Source: Pseudomonas fluorescens
GTDB lineage: Bacteria > Pseudomonadota > Gammaproteobacteria > Pseudomonadales > Pseudomonadaceae
Assembly (NCBI RefSeq): GCF_000802965.1
Contig: NZ_JSAK01000038.1
Span: 1-64,000 of the forward strand
Reading direction: 5' to 3'
Length of the DNA: 64,000 nucleotides
Shown piece after piece: positions 44,266-52,338 of this stretch; the first letter of the stretch is position 1, and each line of letters begins with the position of its first letter. Under the pieces are notes generated by a model, which saw only the letters and a program-made list of their open reading frames with translations, ran no database searches and was not told where the DNA came from. The position numbers and the translations under genes were made by a program.

Positions 44266-45693
44266 ATGATCACAGCAACAATCGGACAACCCTATAACTA
44301 CAAGGTCGTCCGCCAATTCGTCGTGGCAACCATTATCTGGGGTGTCGTGGGCATGGCCATGGGGGTGTGGATCGCCTCGCAACTGGTGTGGCCGCAAATG
44401 AACCTTGACCTGCCATGGACAACGTTCGGTCGGCTACGACCATTACACACCAGCCTGGTTATTTTCGGTTTTGCCGGTAGCGCGCAATTCGCCGCCAGCT
44501 ACTACACTGTGCAGCGTACCTGCCAAGTGCGGCTATGCTCGGACAAACTCGCCGCGTTCACCTTTTGGGCATGGCAGTCTGTAATCGTAATCATGCTGAT
44601 TACCCTGCCGCTGGGCTACACCACGACCAAGGAATACGCCGAGATCGAGTTCTCCGGCGCCGTGTGGATGACGGTGGTCTGGGTCGCGTACGGCATTGTG
44701 TTTTTCACCACCGTGGTGCAACGCAAGACCAAGCATATCTACGTTGGCAACTGGTTCTTTGGCGCGTTCATCGTGGTTATCGCCATGCTCCATGTTGTCA
44801 ACCACCTGGCAATCCCGGTGGACTGGTTCAAGTCCTATCCGGTGTACTCCGGAGCAACCGACGCCATGGTGCAGTGGTGGTACGGGCACAACGCGGTGGG
44901 GTTCTTCCTGACCACCGGGTTCCTCGGGATGATGTACTACTTCGTGCCTAGGCAAGCTAACCGGCCGGTGTATTCCTATCGACTGTCGATTGTGCATTTC
45001 TGGGCGCTAATTACCCTGTACATCTGGGCAGGCCCTCATCACCTGCATTACACCGCACTGCCGGACTGGGCTCAATCCTTGGGCATGGCGATGTCGATCA
45101 TTCTGCTGGCACCGAGTTGGGGCGGGATGATTAACGGGATGATGACGCTCTCTGGCGCCTGGCATAAATTGCGCACTGACCCGATCCTGCGCTTTCTGGT
45201 GTTGTCGCTGGCCTTCTACGGTATGTCCACCTTTGAAGGGCCGATGATGGCCATCAAGACCGTCAACGCACTTTCCCACTACACCGACTGGACAATTGGT
45301 CACGTTCACGCTGGGGCCCTCGGCTGGGTGGCGATGATCACTTTCGGTGCGACCTACCACATGGTGCCGAAAATCTTCGGTCGCCAGGAGATGTACAGCA
45401 CTTCATTGATCAATTTGCACTTCTGGCTGGCGACCATCGGCACGGTGTTGTACATCGCTTCGTTATGGGTCAATGGCATCACACAAGGTTTGATGTGGCG
45501 CGCGATCAACGACGACGGTACGCTGACCTACTCCTTTGTCGAAGCCCTGCAAGCCAGCCATCCAGGGTTTGTGGTGCGGTTTGTCGGTGGCGCGTTCTTC
45601 CTCTGCGGCATGTTGCTGATGGCGTACAACGTGTGGCGTACGGTTCGGGTGGCCGATGTGGCAATGGCCGAGCGGGAGGCGCAGATAGCCTGA
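44266..45693 (+). CDS. ccoN: Orphan cbb3-type cytochrome c oxidase catalytic subunit
   Basis: A 475-residue membrane protein, subunit I of cbb3 oxidase, which carries the haem b/haem b3-CuB centre that reduces O2. Marks include LPWTTFGRLRPLHTSLVIFG, MVQWWYGHNAVGFFLTTGFL, AGPHHLHYTALPDWAQSLGM (CuB His residues), and IGHVHAGALGWVAMITFGAT (haem ligands). The frame is open upstream to GTG 44206; the start MITATIGQPYNYKVVRQFV at 44266 gives the usual length of 475. It is not followed by ccoO or ccoP but only by a small ccoQ-like gene, so it is an orphan of the type known in P. aeruginosa (ccoN4-ccoQ4), where the extra subunit joins CcoO and CcoP from the main loci. The substrate pairing here is inferred. 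Confidence 0.93.
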   Translation: MITATIGQPYNYKVVRQFVVATIIWGVVGMAMGVWIASQLVWPQMNLDLPWTTFGRLRPLHTSLVIFGFAGSAQFAASYYTVQRTCQVRLCSDKLAAFTFWAWQSVIVIMLITLPLGYTTTKEYAEIEFSGAVWMTVVWVAYGIVFFTTVVQRKTKHIYVGNWFFGAFIVVIAMLHVVNHLAIPVDWFKSYPVYSGATDAMVQWWYGHNAVGFFLTTGFLGMMYYFVPRQANRPVYSYRLSIVHFWALITLYIWAGPHHLHYTALPDWAQSLGMAMSIILLAPSWGGMINGMMTLSGAWHKLRTDPILRFLVLSLAFYGMSTFEGPMMAIKTVNALSHYTDWTIGHVHAGALGWVAMITFGATYHMVPKIFGRQEMYSTSLINLHFWLATIGTVLYIASLWVNGITQGLMWRAINDDGTLTYSFVEALQASHPGFVVRFVGGAFFLCGMLLMAYNVWRTVRVADVAMAEREAQIA

Positions 45694-45914
45694 TGATCGA
45701 AATCGCACTGGATATTCTCTGTGCCGTGAGCCTTTGGCTCGGCGTCGAGTACTGTTTGAAGGGGTACACGTCGAAAAGCTTCGATGAGGCCAGTCTGATT
45801 CCTTTCGCAGACGATCCAGAAATGGCGCGGCGAGTTGAAGAAGCTACTGGCAAGTCCATTAATGCAGTGGCACCGGAAGAACCCAAGCCGGGGTGGATAA
45901 ATCTGGATATGTAA
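45693..45914 (+). CDS. ccoQ: Small CcoQ-like protein
   Basis: A 73-residue protein with one N-terminal membrane helix (MIEIALDILCAVSLWLGVEY) and a cytoplasmic tail with YTSKSFDEASLIPFADDPEM and EEATGKSINAVA. The FADDPE.A...E.ATG pattern is that of CcoQ/FixQ-type accessory subunits. Its ATG overlaps the ccoN stop (TGATG), so the two are translated together. A G-rich/C-rich inverted segment (45916-45957) follows and may end the transcript. Confidence 0.82.
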   Translation: MIEIALDILCAVSLWLGVEYCLKGYTSKSFDEASLIPFADDPEMARRVEEATGKSINAVAPEEPKPGWINLDM

Positions 45915-46149
45915 ATGGGGGAGGGTGACTGACGCCCCTCACTCGGCGAACCCCCAAATATAGAGCATAAAGCCTCACCGTTGGTAACAGCTTCACAACG
46001 TACTCCATTACGTTCTTTTCATCTTTCAACTGATCTTTTCAAAGAACAATTGATCGATGCGATGACGAGGTAACCAGACGATGCCAAACGATGCTGAGAT
46101 GATCGAGTGCAGTCATTTTGGCAATGAAAGTTTGCAGTCCATGCTGTTG
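45915..46149. other. Short intergenic stretch
   Basis: Possible GGGGG/CCCCC hairpin at 45916-45957, then A/T-rich DNA without a gene. Confidence 0.4.
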
Positions 46150-46491
46150 GTGGGATGAAGGGGCGTCATTACCTTGGAGCCGGGCGTGGCGATTTCGCAA
46201 ATGCCTAGTGGCAAAGCGTTCGAGCAGGACTACAGAGAACGCTTCAAGACCAATATCGAGTTGCATGCCCCGTTTGCTTACGACGGTGTCGGTGTGCTGG
46301 TAGCGGCTATTGAAAAAGCGGGCGCCACCGACCCGCAAAAATATCTCCCAGTGCTTCCCTCCATCAGCTACTTAGGCGTGACCGGCATCATCGAGTTTGA
46401 TGCCGAAGGTAATTTGAAGCTGCCGTCGTTCACTGTTTATCAGGTCAAGGCTAACCAATGGCAGCCGGTAAGTGTGGCAGGTGTTAAGTAA
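46150..46491 (+). pseudogene. Branched-chain-amino-acid-type binding protein, C-terminal fragment
   Basis: The frame from about 46160 reads VAISQMPSGKAFEQDYRERF, then ELHAPFAYDGVGVLVAAIEK with TDPQKYLPVLPSISYLGVTG and IIEFDAEGNLKLPSFTVY. This is the C-terminal third of a LivJ/LivK-type periplasmic substrate-binding protein. A stop precedes it and no signal peptide exists, so it cannot be exported. It ends 52 bp before atcB in the same direction and may have been the uptake component of that operon (inference). Confidence 0.8.
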
Positions 46492-46543
46492 CCTTAATTA
46501 AACGCTGGGCGCGTGGAAATTCGCCTGGCCTCGGAGGCACACA

Positions 46544-47035
46544 ATGAGCAAGCTGGAAGGGGAGTTGGGCATTCTTGCCCGTCGGCGTATCGAAGCCGAA
46601 ATCATCAAGCCGATTTACGAGATACTGGTGCGTGAGCAGGGCAAGGCCTTCGCTGCTGCTGTGATTGGGGAGGCGGTAGGAAATGCTGCAATCCAGGCCG
46701 GCAAGCATTTCGCCGCGCTTGAAGAAAAGGGGGCCGACTTAAAAAGCTTTGTCGAGCTTCAAGTGTTGTGGGAAAAGGACGATGCGCTGAAGGTTGAGAT
46801 CATCGCCAGTGATGCGCAAAACTATGATTATGACGTCAAGCGTTGCCGATACGCCGAGATGTACCACGATATGGGGCTAGCAGAAATCGGCCACTTGCTT
46901 TCATGTAACCGCGACGAACTGTTTATTGTCGGCTACAACCCTGATATCGAGTTGACTCGCACTCAGACCATCATGAGTGGCGCACCTAGTTGCGACTTCC
47001 GTTATCGGGCCAAGCCACAGGAGTCAAATTCATGA
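46544..47035 (+). CDS. atcB: L-2-amino-thiazoline-4-carboxylate hydrolase family protein
   Basis: A 163-residue protein of the ATC hydrolase family. The enzyme opens the ring of 2-amino-thiazoline-4-carboxylate to S- or N-carbamoyl-cysteine, the first step of microbial L-cysteine formation from DL-ATC. Marks include LARRRIEAEIIKPIYEILVR, VLWEKDDALKVEIIASDAQN with YDYDVKRCRYAEMYHDMGLA and GHLLSCNRDELFI, with the conserved Cys residues of this family. The stop overlaps the start of the carbamoylase gene as ATGA. In ATC-degrading Pseudomonas the same two genes occur together (atcB, atcC), which supports the assignment. Other members act on unrelated small heterocycles, so the substrate is likely but not proven. 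Confidence 0.8.
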   Translation: MSKLEGELGILARRRIEAEIIKPIYEILVREQGKAFAAAVIGEAVGNAAIQAGKHFAALEEKGADLKSFVELQVLWEKDDALKVEIIASDAQNYDYDVKRCRYAEMYHDMGLAEIGHLLSCNRDELFIVGYNPDIELTRTQTIMSGAPSCDFRYRAKPQESNS

Positions 47036-48267
47036 GCGATCTCGCGCGGGTCAATGGCGAGCGCCTATGGAGCTCTCTAATGGAAATGGCCCAGATCGGC
47101 GGTACTGAGAAGGGTGGCGTATCGCGGTTGGCATTGACCGACGAGGATCGCCGAGGGCGTGACTTGTTTGTGCAATGGTGCGAGGCGGCTGGATGTATTA
47201 TTCGTATCGACGCCATGGGCAATATTTTTGCTCGGCGTCCTGGACTCCAAGATCATCTGGCCCCAGTGTTGGTCGGCTCCCACGGGGACTCTCAACCCGC
47301 TGGTGGCAAGTACGACGGCATATACGGTGTGCTTGCCGGACTGGAAGTACTGCGTACCCTGAATGACCTCGGGATCAAAACTGACCGGCCCATCGAAGTG
47401 GTCAACTGGACTAACGAGGAGGGCTCGCGCTTTGCGCCTGCGATGATTTCCTCGGGAGTGTATGCCGGGGTGTTTGATCTAAAGTTTGGGCTCTCCAGAG
47501 AGGACAAGTCAGGCGTCAGTATTGGCCAGGCTTTACAGCATATCGGCTATGCCGGGTCTCATCCGGTGGGAGGCCAGTCAGTGCACGCGTCGTTTGAATT
47601 GCACATCGAACAGGGTCCCATACTAGAAGCTCAGGACATTACTATCGGTGTCGTCACGGGTGCGCAGGGCCAGCGTTGGTACGAGGTGGAATTGACCGGG
47701 CGCAGCGCTCACGCTGGCACCACGCCGATGGATCATCGCCTAGATGCGCTGCTGGGTTTCGCCCGAGTGGTGGAGGCTGTCAATCAGCTGGGGCTAGAGC
47801 ATGGCGCCGAAGGGCGTGCCACAGTGGGCATGGCAAATATTTTTCCCAACTCGCGCAATGTGGTGCCAGGACGCGTATTTTTTAGTGTGGAGTTTCGTCA
47901 TCCGGATGAAGAGGTGTTGGCGCACCAGGATCAGCAACTGTATGACGCAGTGGTGCGTATTGCCGAGCAGATTGGACTGCAGCACAGCGTCAGGGAAATT
48001 TTCCAATACGCGCCGATTGCGTTCGATAAAAACTGCGTGGAGGTTGTACGCGCGTCCGCCGAGGCGTTGGGGTATAGCCATCGGTCGATGATTTCAGGGG
48101 CGGGCCATGACGCCTGCTATTTGAGCCGTGTAGCACCGACCGCAATGATTTTTATACCCTGTGTGGATGGCTTGAGCCACAACGAGGCGGAAGAAATCCA
48201 TCCTCATTGGTCGACCGCGGGGGCCAATGTTTTATTGCAGGCGGTATTAGCCAAAGCGGACGTTTGA
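47032..48267 (+). CDS. atcC: N-carbamoyl-L-amino acid (cysteine) amidohydrolase
   Basis: A 411-residue M20-family Zn amidohydrolase of the hydantoinase/carbamoylase group. Metal and active-site motifs: VGSHGDSQPAGGKYDGIYGV (His and Asp ligands), VVNWTNEEGSRFAPAMISSG (catalytic Glu), FELHIEQGPILEAQ (His) and MISGAGHDACYLSRVAPTAM (last His). The start at 47032 (MSDLARVNGERL) overlaps the atcB stop by four bases. With atcB it would turn 2-aminothiazoline-4-carboxylate into L-cysteine by hydrolysing the carbamoyl intermediate to cysteine, CO2 and ammonia. Length is normal. The DNA around it is decayed, but this pair is intact. Confidence 0.9.
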   Translation: MSDLARVNGERLWSSLMEMAQIGGTEKGGVSRLALTDEDRRGRDLFVQWCEAAGCIIRIDAMGNIFARRPGLQDHLAPVLVGSHGDSQPAGGKYDGIYGVLAGLEVLRTLNDLGIKTDRPIEVVNWTNEEGSRFAPAMISSGVYAGVFDLKFGLSREDKSGVSIGQALQHIGYAGSHPVGGQSVHASFELHIEQGPILEAQDITIGVVTGAQGQRWYEVELTGRSAHAGTTPMDHRLDALLGFARVVEAVNQLGLEHGAEGRATVGMANIFPNSRNVVPGRVFFSVEFRHPDEEVLAHQDQQLYDAVVRIAEQIGLQHSVREIFQYAPIAFDKNCVEVVRASAEALGYSHRSMISGAGHDACYLSRVAPTAMIFIPCVDGLSHNEAEEIHPHWSTAGANVLLQAVLAKADV

Positions 48268-48343
48268 CAGCTGCCCACTGATTTGAGGGGAGGGGAGTAT
48301 TCATCCGATTGTGCAGTCGTGAATGGAGCGGCAAACCACCGGA

Positions 48344-48676
48344 TCAAAATGCCATTCCCACTATTAACTGAATCAGCTTCTGCTCAACTTGGTGAGCGCC
48401 GTGGGTATCACCGCTGATTTTTTCAGAGGTTTTGATATTTGCCAAAAAACGAAGCACCCCAAAAACGAAACTGGATAAAATAAGCGCGATCATCAGATGT
48501 TTGAAGAGATGATCACCGAAGCTATAGAACAGAGTATGACTCGCAGCATAGGACTCGACTATCAAGGCAAGAATAGTGCTCAGAACCAGGTTCAACAGAT
48601 AGCGGTTTGTGATGCCACAGCATAGGCCGATGAAAAGAGAACCTAGGATTGTAAGAATGCTTTCAGGGGGAAACAT
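48344..48676 (-). CDS. Small membrane protein with an antitoxin-like tail
   Basis: A 110-residue frame with three hydrophobic segments (ILTILGSLFIGLCC, LLNLVLSTILALIV and MIALILSSFVFGVL). The last 20 residues, THGAHQVEQKLIQLIVGMAF, are nearly the same as the end of the DUF2384 antitoxin at 50400 (THGARQVEQVLIQIIEGMAF), and the DNA matches too. So an antitoxin gene 3' end has been joined to an unrelated membrane protein frame. A ribosome site AAGGTG lies before the ATG. Whether the chimera is made is unknown. Confidence 0.55.
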   Translation of the reverse strand: MFPPESILTILGSLFIGLCCGITNRYLLNLVLSTILALIVESYAASHTLFYSFGDHLFKHLMIALILSSFVFGVLRFLANIKTSEKISGDTHGAHQVEQKLIQLIVGMAF

Positions 48677-48800
48677 AACTGCACCTTGTCAGATGCAAAA
48701 AGGCTAAGAGGACCGGCTTTCGGATCTAACTACGAATGAATAGGGTACAGATGATGGCTATTCGCCACTCACTGGTGAACATTAATGTATTCAAGGTTGT

Positions 48801-48998
48801 TTGGACATAGGTGGTGCCCTGTTATTTCACCTGCTGTCCAAGCAGTACGAGTACGCCAGCGTGGTCTTCACCACCAACTTCAGCTTTCCGGGGGGGGGCT
48901 ATCAGTCGCGTTTTGAGCGACGAGAGATCCTGCAAGACAATGTCGATTTCTTCATCTCCAGGTGCATTCCTGACATTGTTTCCAACATCGAGCTCTAA
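48801..48998 (+). pseudogene. IS21 helper protein (IstB) fragment
   Basis: The frame begins GGALLFHLLSKQYEYASVVF and TTNFSF, the Walker-B-proximal part of IstB-type AAA ATPases of IS21 elements (compare GxxLLFxLLSxLYExTSVVxTTN). A run of G at 48891 then shifts the frame, and the remainder is unrelated. No IstA is nearby. Confidence 0.65.
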
Positions 48999-49328
48999 TC
49001 GCATTTACTCGCTATCTTCTCGCGATTGCTTCGTCGACGCGTTTGCGCTCTCCGGTAATCGAAACGCCGAAATGGGGTAAAGGAAGCTATAGGCTGTTGC
49101 ACCAATTCCCGACTTCGGGCCAGATACCTTTACCGAAGGCTAACGGAATGACCTTAAAAACGACGGACTCACCTGAAATCGGTGGTCTGTTTTGGTACTT
49201 CAAGAAGCGTGCTGGCGAATCGAAGCCAGTGGTCGCATGAAGCGGTGCCGTATTGGCCAGTTTTTCCAAGAAGGGATAGATTGATTATGTATCTAATAGA
49301 TATCATACCTCGCCTTTTCGGAGGACAA
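48999..49328. other. Stretch with no identified gene
   Basis: About 330 bases between the IstB fragment and the next gene. The frame of the gene at 49329 is open back to 49182, but this extension has no ribosome site and is not counted as coding. Confidence 0.4.
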
Positions 49329-50084
49329 ATGGCAATTAAAGCTGAGAAATTCGACATTCGCCCCGTCCTCACTGGCGACTTGAAGGCGATCTCTGCACGC
49401 ATTAACGCCCATGCCGATGAACAAGCGGTTGTGATCATCGTGGAGAGCGTAACGCCCGAAACCTTGGATGCCCTAGGTAAATCAATTGAGATGTTGGCCC
49501 ATGTGTTCTCCCAGAACATGCAGAAGGCAGGTCTAGAAACCATCGATCAGATCGTATCCCTATTTTTGCCAAAGGTCCCGGTCAGTTCCAATCTGATGCG
49601 CGAGGCTCAGATGCTCGCCAAGGCCAAGAAGGCGGTGTTGGAGAGTGGCGACTGGGTGACTGCTTCAGATATCGCCAAACTGGGCGAATTCACGACAAAC
49701 AACCCAAGCTCGGGCCCCAACAAATGGAAACGAGACAATCGCTTATTCGCGATCCGACACAACGGTAGCGATTACTTCCCAGTCTACGGGCTCGACAAGG
49801 ACGCAGCGTATCGCCCGCTACCAGCGATGCGGGAAGTCATCAACATCTTGGCAACCAAGAAGAGCAGTTGGGGCCTGGCTTACTGGTTTGCCTCAGTGAG
49901 CAGCCTGCTTGGAGGCAAGCGACCACAAGACCTGCTAGTCACAGATCCGCAGCGGGTTATTGAAGCAGCAAAGGACGAGGTAGCTGGCATTACCCATGGC
50001 TTAGTCATCAACCCCAAACACCCTAGGCACCGAGTTACACCTGACAAGCAATCATGTTGGATATTCAGTGGCATTCGATCTTGA
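49329..50084 (+). CDS. DUF2384/ParS-like hypothetical protein
   Basis: A 251-residue protein. The start at 49329 (MAIKAEKFDIRPVL) follows GGAGGA by eight bases; earlier ATGs lack such a site. The N-terminal half is helical and unknown (LTGDLKAISARINAHADEQA). The C-terminal half, AMREVINILATKKSSWGLAY and LLGGKRPQDLLVTDPQRVIE, resembles the toxin-binding domain of the Xre/MbcA/ParS antitoxin group, which normally pairs with RES toxins. No RES gene follows. The final residues after THG (PKHPRHRVTPDKQ) look like read-through past the natural end, and a group II intron remnant begins 55 bp later. Function unassigned beyond a possible antitoxin-like role. Confidence 0.65.
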   Translation: MAIKAEKFDIRPVLTGDLKAISARINAHADEQAVVIIVESVTPETLDALGKSIEMLAHVFSQNMQKAGLETIDQIVSLFLPKVPVSSNLMREAQMLAKAKKAVLESGDWVTASDIAKLGEFTTNNPSSGPNKWKRDNRLFAIRHNGSDYFPVYGLDKDAAYRPLPAMREVINILATKKSSWGLAYWFASVSSLLGGKRPQDLLVTDPQRVIEAAKDEVAGITHGLVINPKHPRHRVTPDKQSCWIFSGIRS

Positions 50085-50139
50085 TCGTCCGCCTTTTCGA
50101 AGATGGTAGGCATCCGGAGAAGCCATCTATCCGAGGCAG

Positions 50140-50210
50140 GAACCGTATGCGGTAGTTCCGCACGTATGGATCTGTGCGGGGCGGGAGGTAACTGCCGTCC
50201 CTACCGCGAC
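50140..50210 (+). ncRNA. Group II intron 3' remnant (domains V-VI), copy 1
   Basis: 50140-50172 can fold as the 33-34 nt domain V hairpin: GAACCGTATGCGG, a TAGT loop, and CCGCACGTATGGATC. A second stem-loop resembling domain VI follows to about 50210. The catalytic triad AGC is AAC here, so splicing is doubtful. No complete intron is present. Confidence 0.6.
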
Positions 50211-50399
50211 CGATTACAGGTCTTGAGTTGTTAATCGCTGCTTTGGTGTTGGGGCCCATTCCGAATTGACCCAGTTACCGAACTGGTACTGGCTCAGCCT
50301 TATCCCTCGCGGATTTTTGCCTGTGCTGGAGTTTTGCTGATTTGGCGGTCGTTCACTTGTGCTCAGCACACTGGTCAATTCAACGTCAACATTACCGGA
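50211..50399. other. Short intergenic stretch
   Basis: No gene. From about 50390 the sequence matches 48336-48410 (shared ACCGGATCAAAATGCCATTC), the antitoxin 3' end and its flank. Confidence 0.5.
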
Positions 50400-50849
50400 T
50401 CAAAATGCCATTCCCTCTATTATCTGAATCAGCACCTGCTCAACTTGGCGAGCGCCGTGGGTGGTGGAAAGCATTGCAATTGGGCTTTTTCCAAAAAAAC
50501 AATCTTTGGGTTTTAACAGCCATCGCTTAGCCTTCACTTCATCTCCGAAGATCGCTTCGGACATAGCTATGATGTGAACGATGCGAAACAGTCGATCGCT
50601 CTCGTTCTGCGTCAATCGTTGTCCGCGTGCCAACCTCGCTTTGAGAGTTTTGAGTGCAATGATCTGATTTCGCGCTGTCGGGTTGAGGGTGCCAAGGTCG
50701 CAAAGAGTCTTGATGGTGTCGGCCGAGAAACCCGCCACGATCAGATTGTGGATGTCTTGATCTGAAGCGCTCGCAGGTATATTGAGCAGCACCTCCAGTC
50801 GGATCCGGTAGGTTCGATAAGCACTATCGAGCATGACTTCAGCAAACAT
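50400..50849 (-). CDS. Orphan DUF2384 antitoxin (Xre/MbcA/ParS toxin-binding domain)
   Basis: A 149-residue protein. It has a helical, DNA-binding-like N-terminal part (MFAEVMLDSAYRTYRIRLEV) with LNPTARNQIIALKTLKARLA, and the C-terminal toxin-binding domain: FRIVHIIAMSEAIFGDEVKA, SPIAMLSTTHGARQVEQVLI and IEGMAF, typical of antitoxins for RES-domain toxins. A RES gene would be expected just after it (below 50400), but a group II intron remnant is found there, so the toxin has been lost. It may still control its own promoter, or act on the complete Xre-RES pair at 54194-55128. Confidence 0.8.
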   Translation of the reverse strand: MFAEVMLDSAYRTYRIRLEVLLNIPASASDQDIHNLIVAGFSADTIKTLCDLGTLNPTARNQIIALKTLKARLARGQRLTQNESDRLFRIVHIIAMSEAIFGDEVKAKRWLLKPKDCFFGKSPIAMLSTTHGARQVEQVLIQIIEGMAF

Positions 50850-50958
50850 GGGTCACCTTCTGGGTTCGACCTTTGCAACATAGCATTTGGCTAAGGCATC
50901 AGCTTGGGGCTGTATGTTTGTCGGCCACACCTTCGAGAGCTCCGTTACCGACCCCAAT

Positions 50959-51249
50959 CTACGAGTCGCGGGACTGGCCCGAAGTGGACTCTTGTCGGAT
51001 CCGTTCAAGCAATGAGTCTAAATCTGTATCAGGCTCAAGCAGCAAAAAACTCTCAAGTAGGAGGGTAAGCGGGTGTACTCCCATTCTACCTGCAAGCTCC
51101 GATGCCTTCTCCAGCGTGACATTTTTAAGGCCACGTTCAAGGGTGCTGAGATATGTCCTGCTGCTGACGATTCCAAAATCTTCTTGGGTCAAACCGCGAC
51201 GAAGACGCGTGTTACGTAACGCAATAGCGAACGCTTCCCTCAGTTCCAT
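50959..51249 (-). CDS. XRE-family transcriptional regulator
   Basis: A 96-residue repressor-like protein with an N-terminal Cro/CI helix-turn-helix: REAFAIALRNTRLRRGLTQE, IVSSRTYLSTLERGLKNVTL and LAGRMGVHPLTLLLESF, then an acidic tail. It diverges from the hypothetical gene at 51334, and an excellent 12-bp inverted repeat lies between them (51286-51318). That arrangement suggests it represses both itself and its neighbour. It could be the regulator of a small phage-like or island module. Confidence 0.9.
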   Translation of the reverse strand: MELREAFAIALRNTRLRRGLTQEDFGIVSSRTYLSTLERGLKNVTLEKASELAGRMGVHPLTLLLESFLLLEPDTDLDSLLERIRQESTSGQSRDS

Positions 51250-51285
51250 TTTGTTTCACTCACAAAAGGAACGATGAAGCCTTTT

Positions 51286-51318
51286 TGAACTCTATAGAGC
51301 TACAATCTATAGTGTTCA
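51286..51318. promoter_or_regulatory. Operator-like 12-bp inverted repeat
   Basis: TGAACTCTATAG and CTATAGTGTTCA form an inverted repeat (11 of 12 matching) with nine bases between, centred 32 bp before the ATG at 51334 and 53 bp before the XRE start. The position is that of an XRE operator. Confidence 0.75.
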
Positions 51319-51333
51319 TTTTGGGAGGGGTTT

Positions 51334-51861
51334 ATGCCCGCACTACAGATTAGCGCCAGTCAGTTATCTACGACGGGTGACGAGGACAGCCCTTCAACCA
51401 TGCTGATTGTCGCGGTGGCGAACATTGCTCAGCCGGAGCAGGGCATCGAGATGGAAAAATGCCTGTCAGGCCAAAAATTGGTTGATCTCTTCAACGAAAT
51501 CGATCGACCTGAGTCAGATAAGGCCATCGTTGGCGTCCTATTAGCGATTCCTCCAAAACTCAATGGCTCTTCACGATGGGTCGCCGAGAATGTGTTTGAT
51601 TTTGCTCGGGTCAAGCTCAGGGGGAGGGGGGAGGTTTCTTTGGATACATACGCATATCGACTTGCATCACAAGCAGTGTTCCGGGACAACGCCCAAGTCG
51701 ACCCAGCGGATATTCTTGACTGGAGGTCACTCTACGAAACGTCCAACGCGGGTGGCAACGTCGACTCGGAACTTGTCGCCCATCAAACGTGGCTATCCAT
51801 CGTCATCACTCGGTTGGTCAATGCTGTAAATCTACCTGACGAAGCGGAAGATTCTGAGTAA
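51334..51861 (+). CDS. Hypothetical protein divergent to the XRE regulator
   Basis: A 175-residue soluble protein, MPALQISASQLSTTGDEDSP onwards, acidic, with no membrane segment or signal peptide and no motif I recognise (MEKCLSGQKLVDLFNEIDRP and WVAENVFDFARVKLRGRGEV in the middle; acidic tail). GGGAGGGG stands before the ATG, and the operator-like repeat is just upstream, so it is a real, probably XRE-controlled gene. Codon use is normal. No function can be given; the role of a regulated accessory or toxin-like factor is only a guess from the arrangement. Confidence 0.7.
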   Translation: MPALQISASQLSTTGDEDSPSTMLIVAVANIAQPEQGIEMEKCLSGQKLVDLFNEIDRPESDKAIVGVLLAIPPKLNGSSRWVAENVFDFARVKLRGRGEVSLDTYAYRLASQAVFRDNAQVDPADILDWRSLYETSNAGGNVDSELVAHQTWLSIVITRLVNAVNLPDEAEDSE

Positions 51862-52055
51862 TGTTCGGGTTTGAAGCTGTGACATAACTCAACTTTTATG
51901 AAGTAGGGGAAAGAGGTATTCCTCGACGGTCAAGAAAATCTACGCGAGTCGATATTCGGTGCGATGACTAAATACTTCACGATTGCTAGCAATAAGCCAC
52001 AATGAGTGCGGTGGAAGGAGCATCCGTAACTCACAGCATCCACGAGAGAGCTGTC

Positions 52056-52256
52056 ATGAAAGGAAGGCGTAAAGTCAGTACATCCAAGTGGTTCTTGAAG
52101 GCTAAATTTGAGGCCGAAGCTCAACGAATAAGCGCAAGCAGATCAAACAATGTAGCAAACAGATTTCTTGATGCCGCATTACAGTTCGGAGCTGAGTACG
52201 AGCCAACAGGGCATCTCGCGGGCGGTTCGAACCCCGCCGCACCTCAAGATGATTGA
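52056..52256 (+). CDS. Small hypothetical protein
   Basis: A 66-residue basic-then-acidic frame, MKGRRKVSTSKWFLKAKFEA and NNVANRFLDAALQFGAEYEP, starting at 52056 after GAGAGAG. The upstream frame to 52002 has no ribosome site. It has the look of a small DNA-binding or accessory island protein, but I recognise no family. Confidence 0.4.
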   Translation: MKGRRKVSTSKWFLKAKFEAEAQRISASRSNNVANRFLDAALQFGAEYEPTGHLAGGSNPAAPQDD

Positions 52257-52338
52257 GTTCTGACTTGCCGATCAGGCAGCGCTTATTGCGGCGGTGATAG
52301 ACGTGTAAGGCCAGAAAAGGCAGGGGGGAGATAACGGA

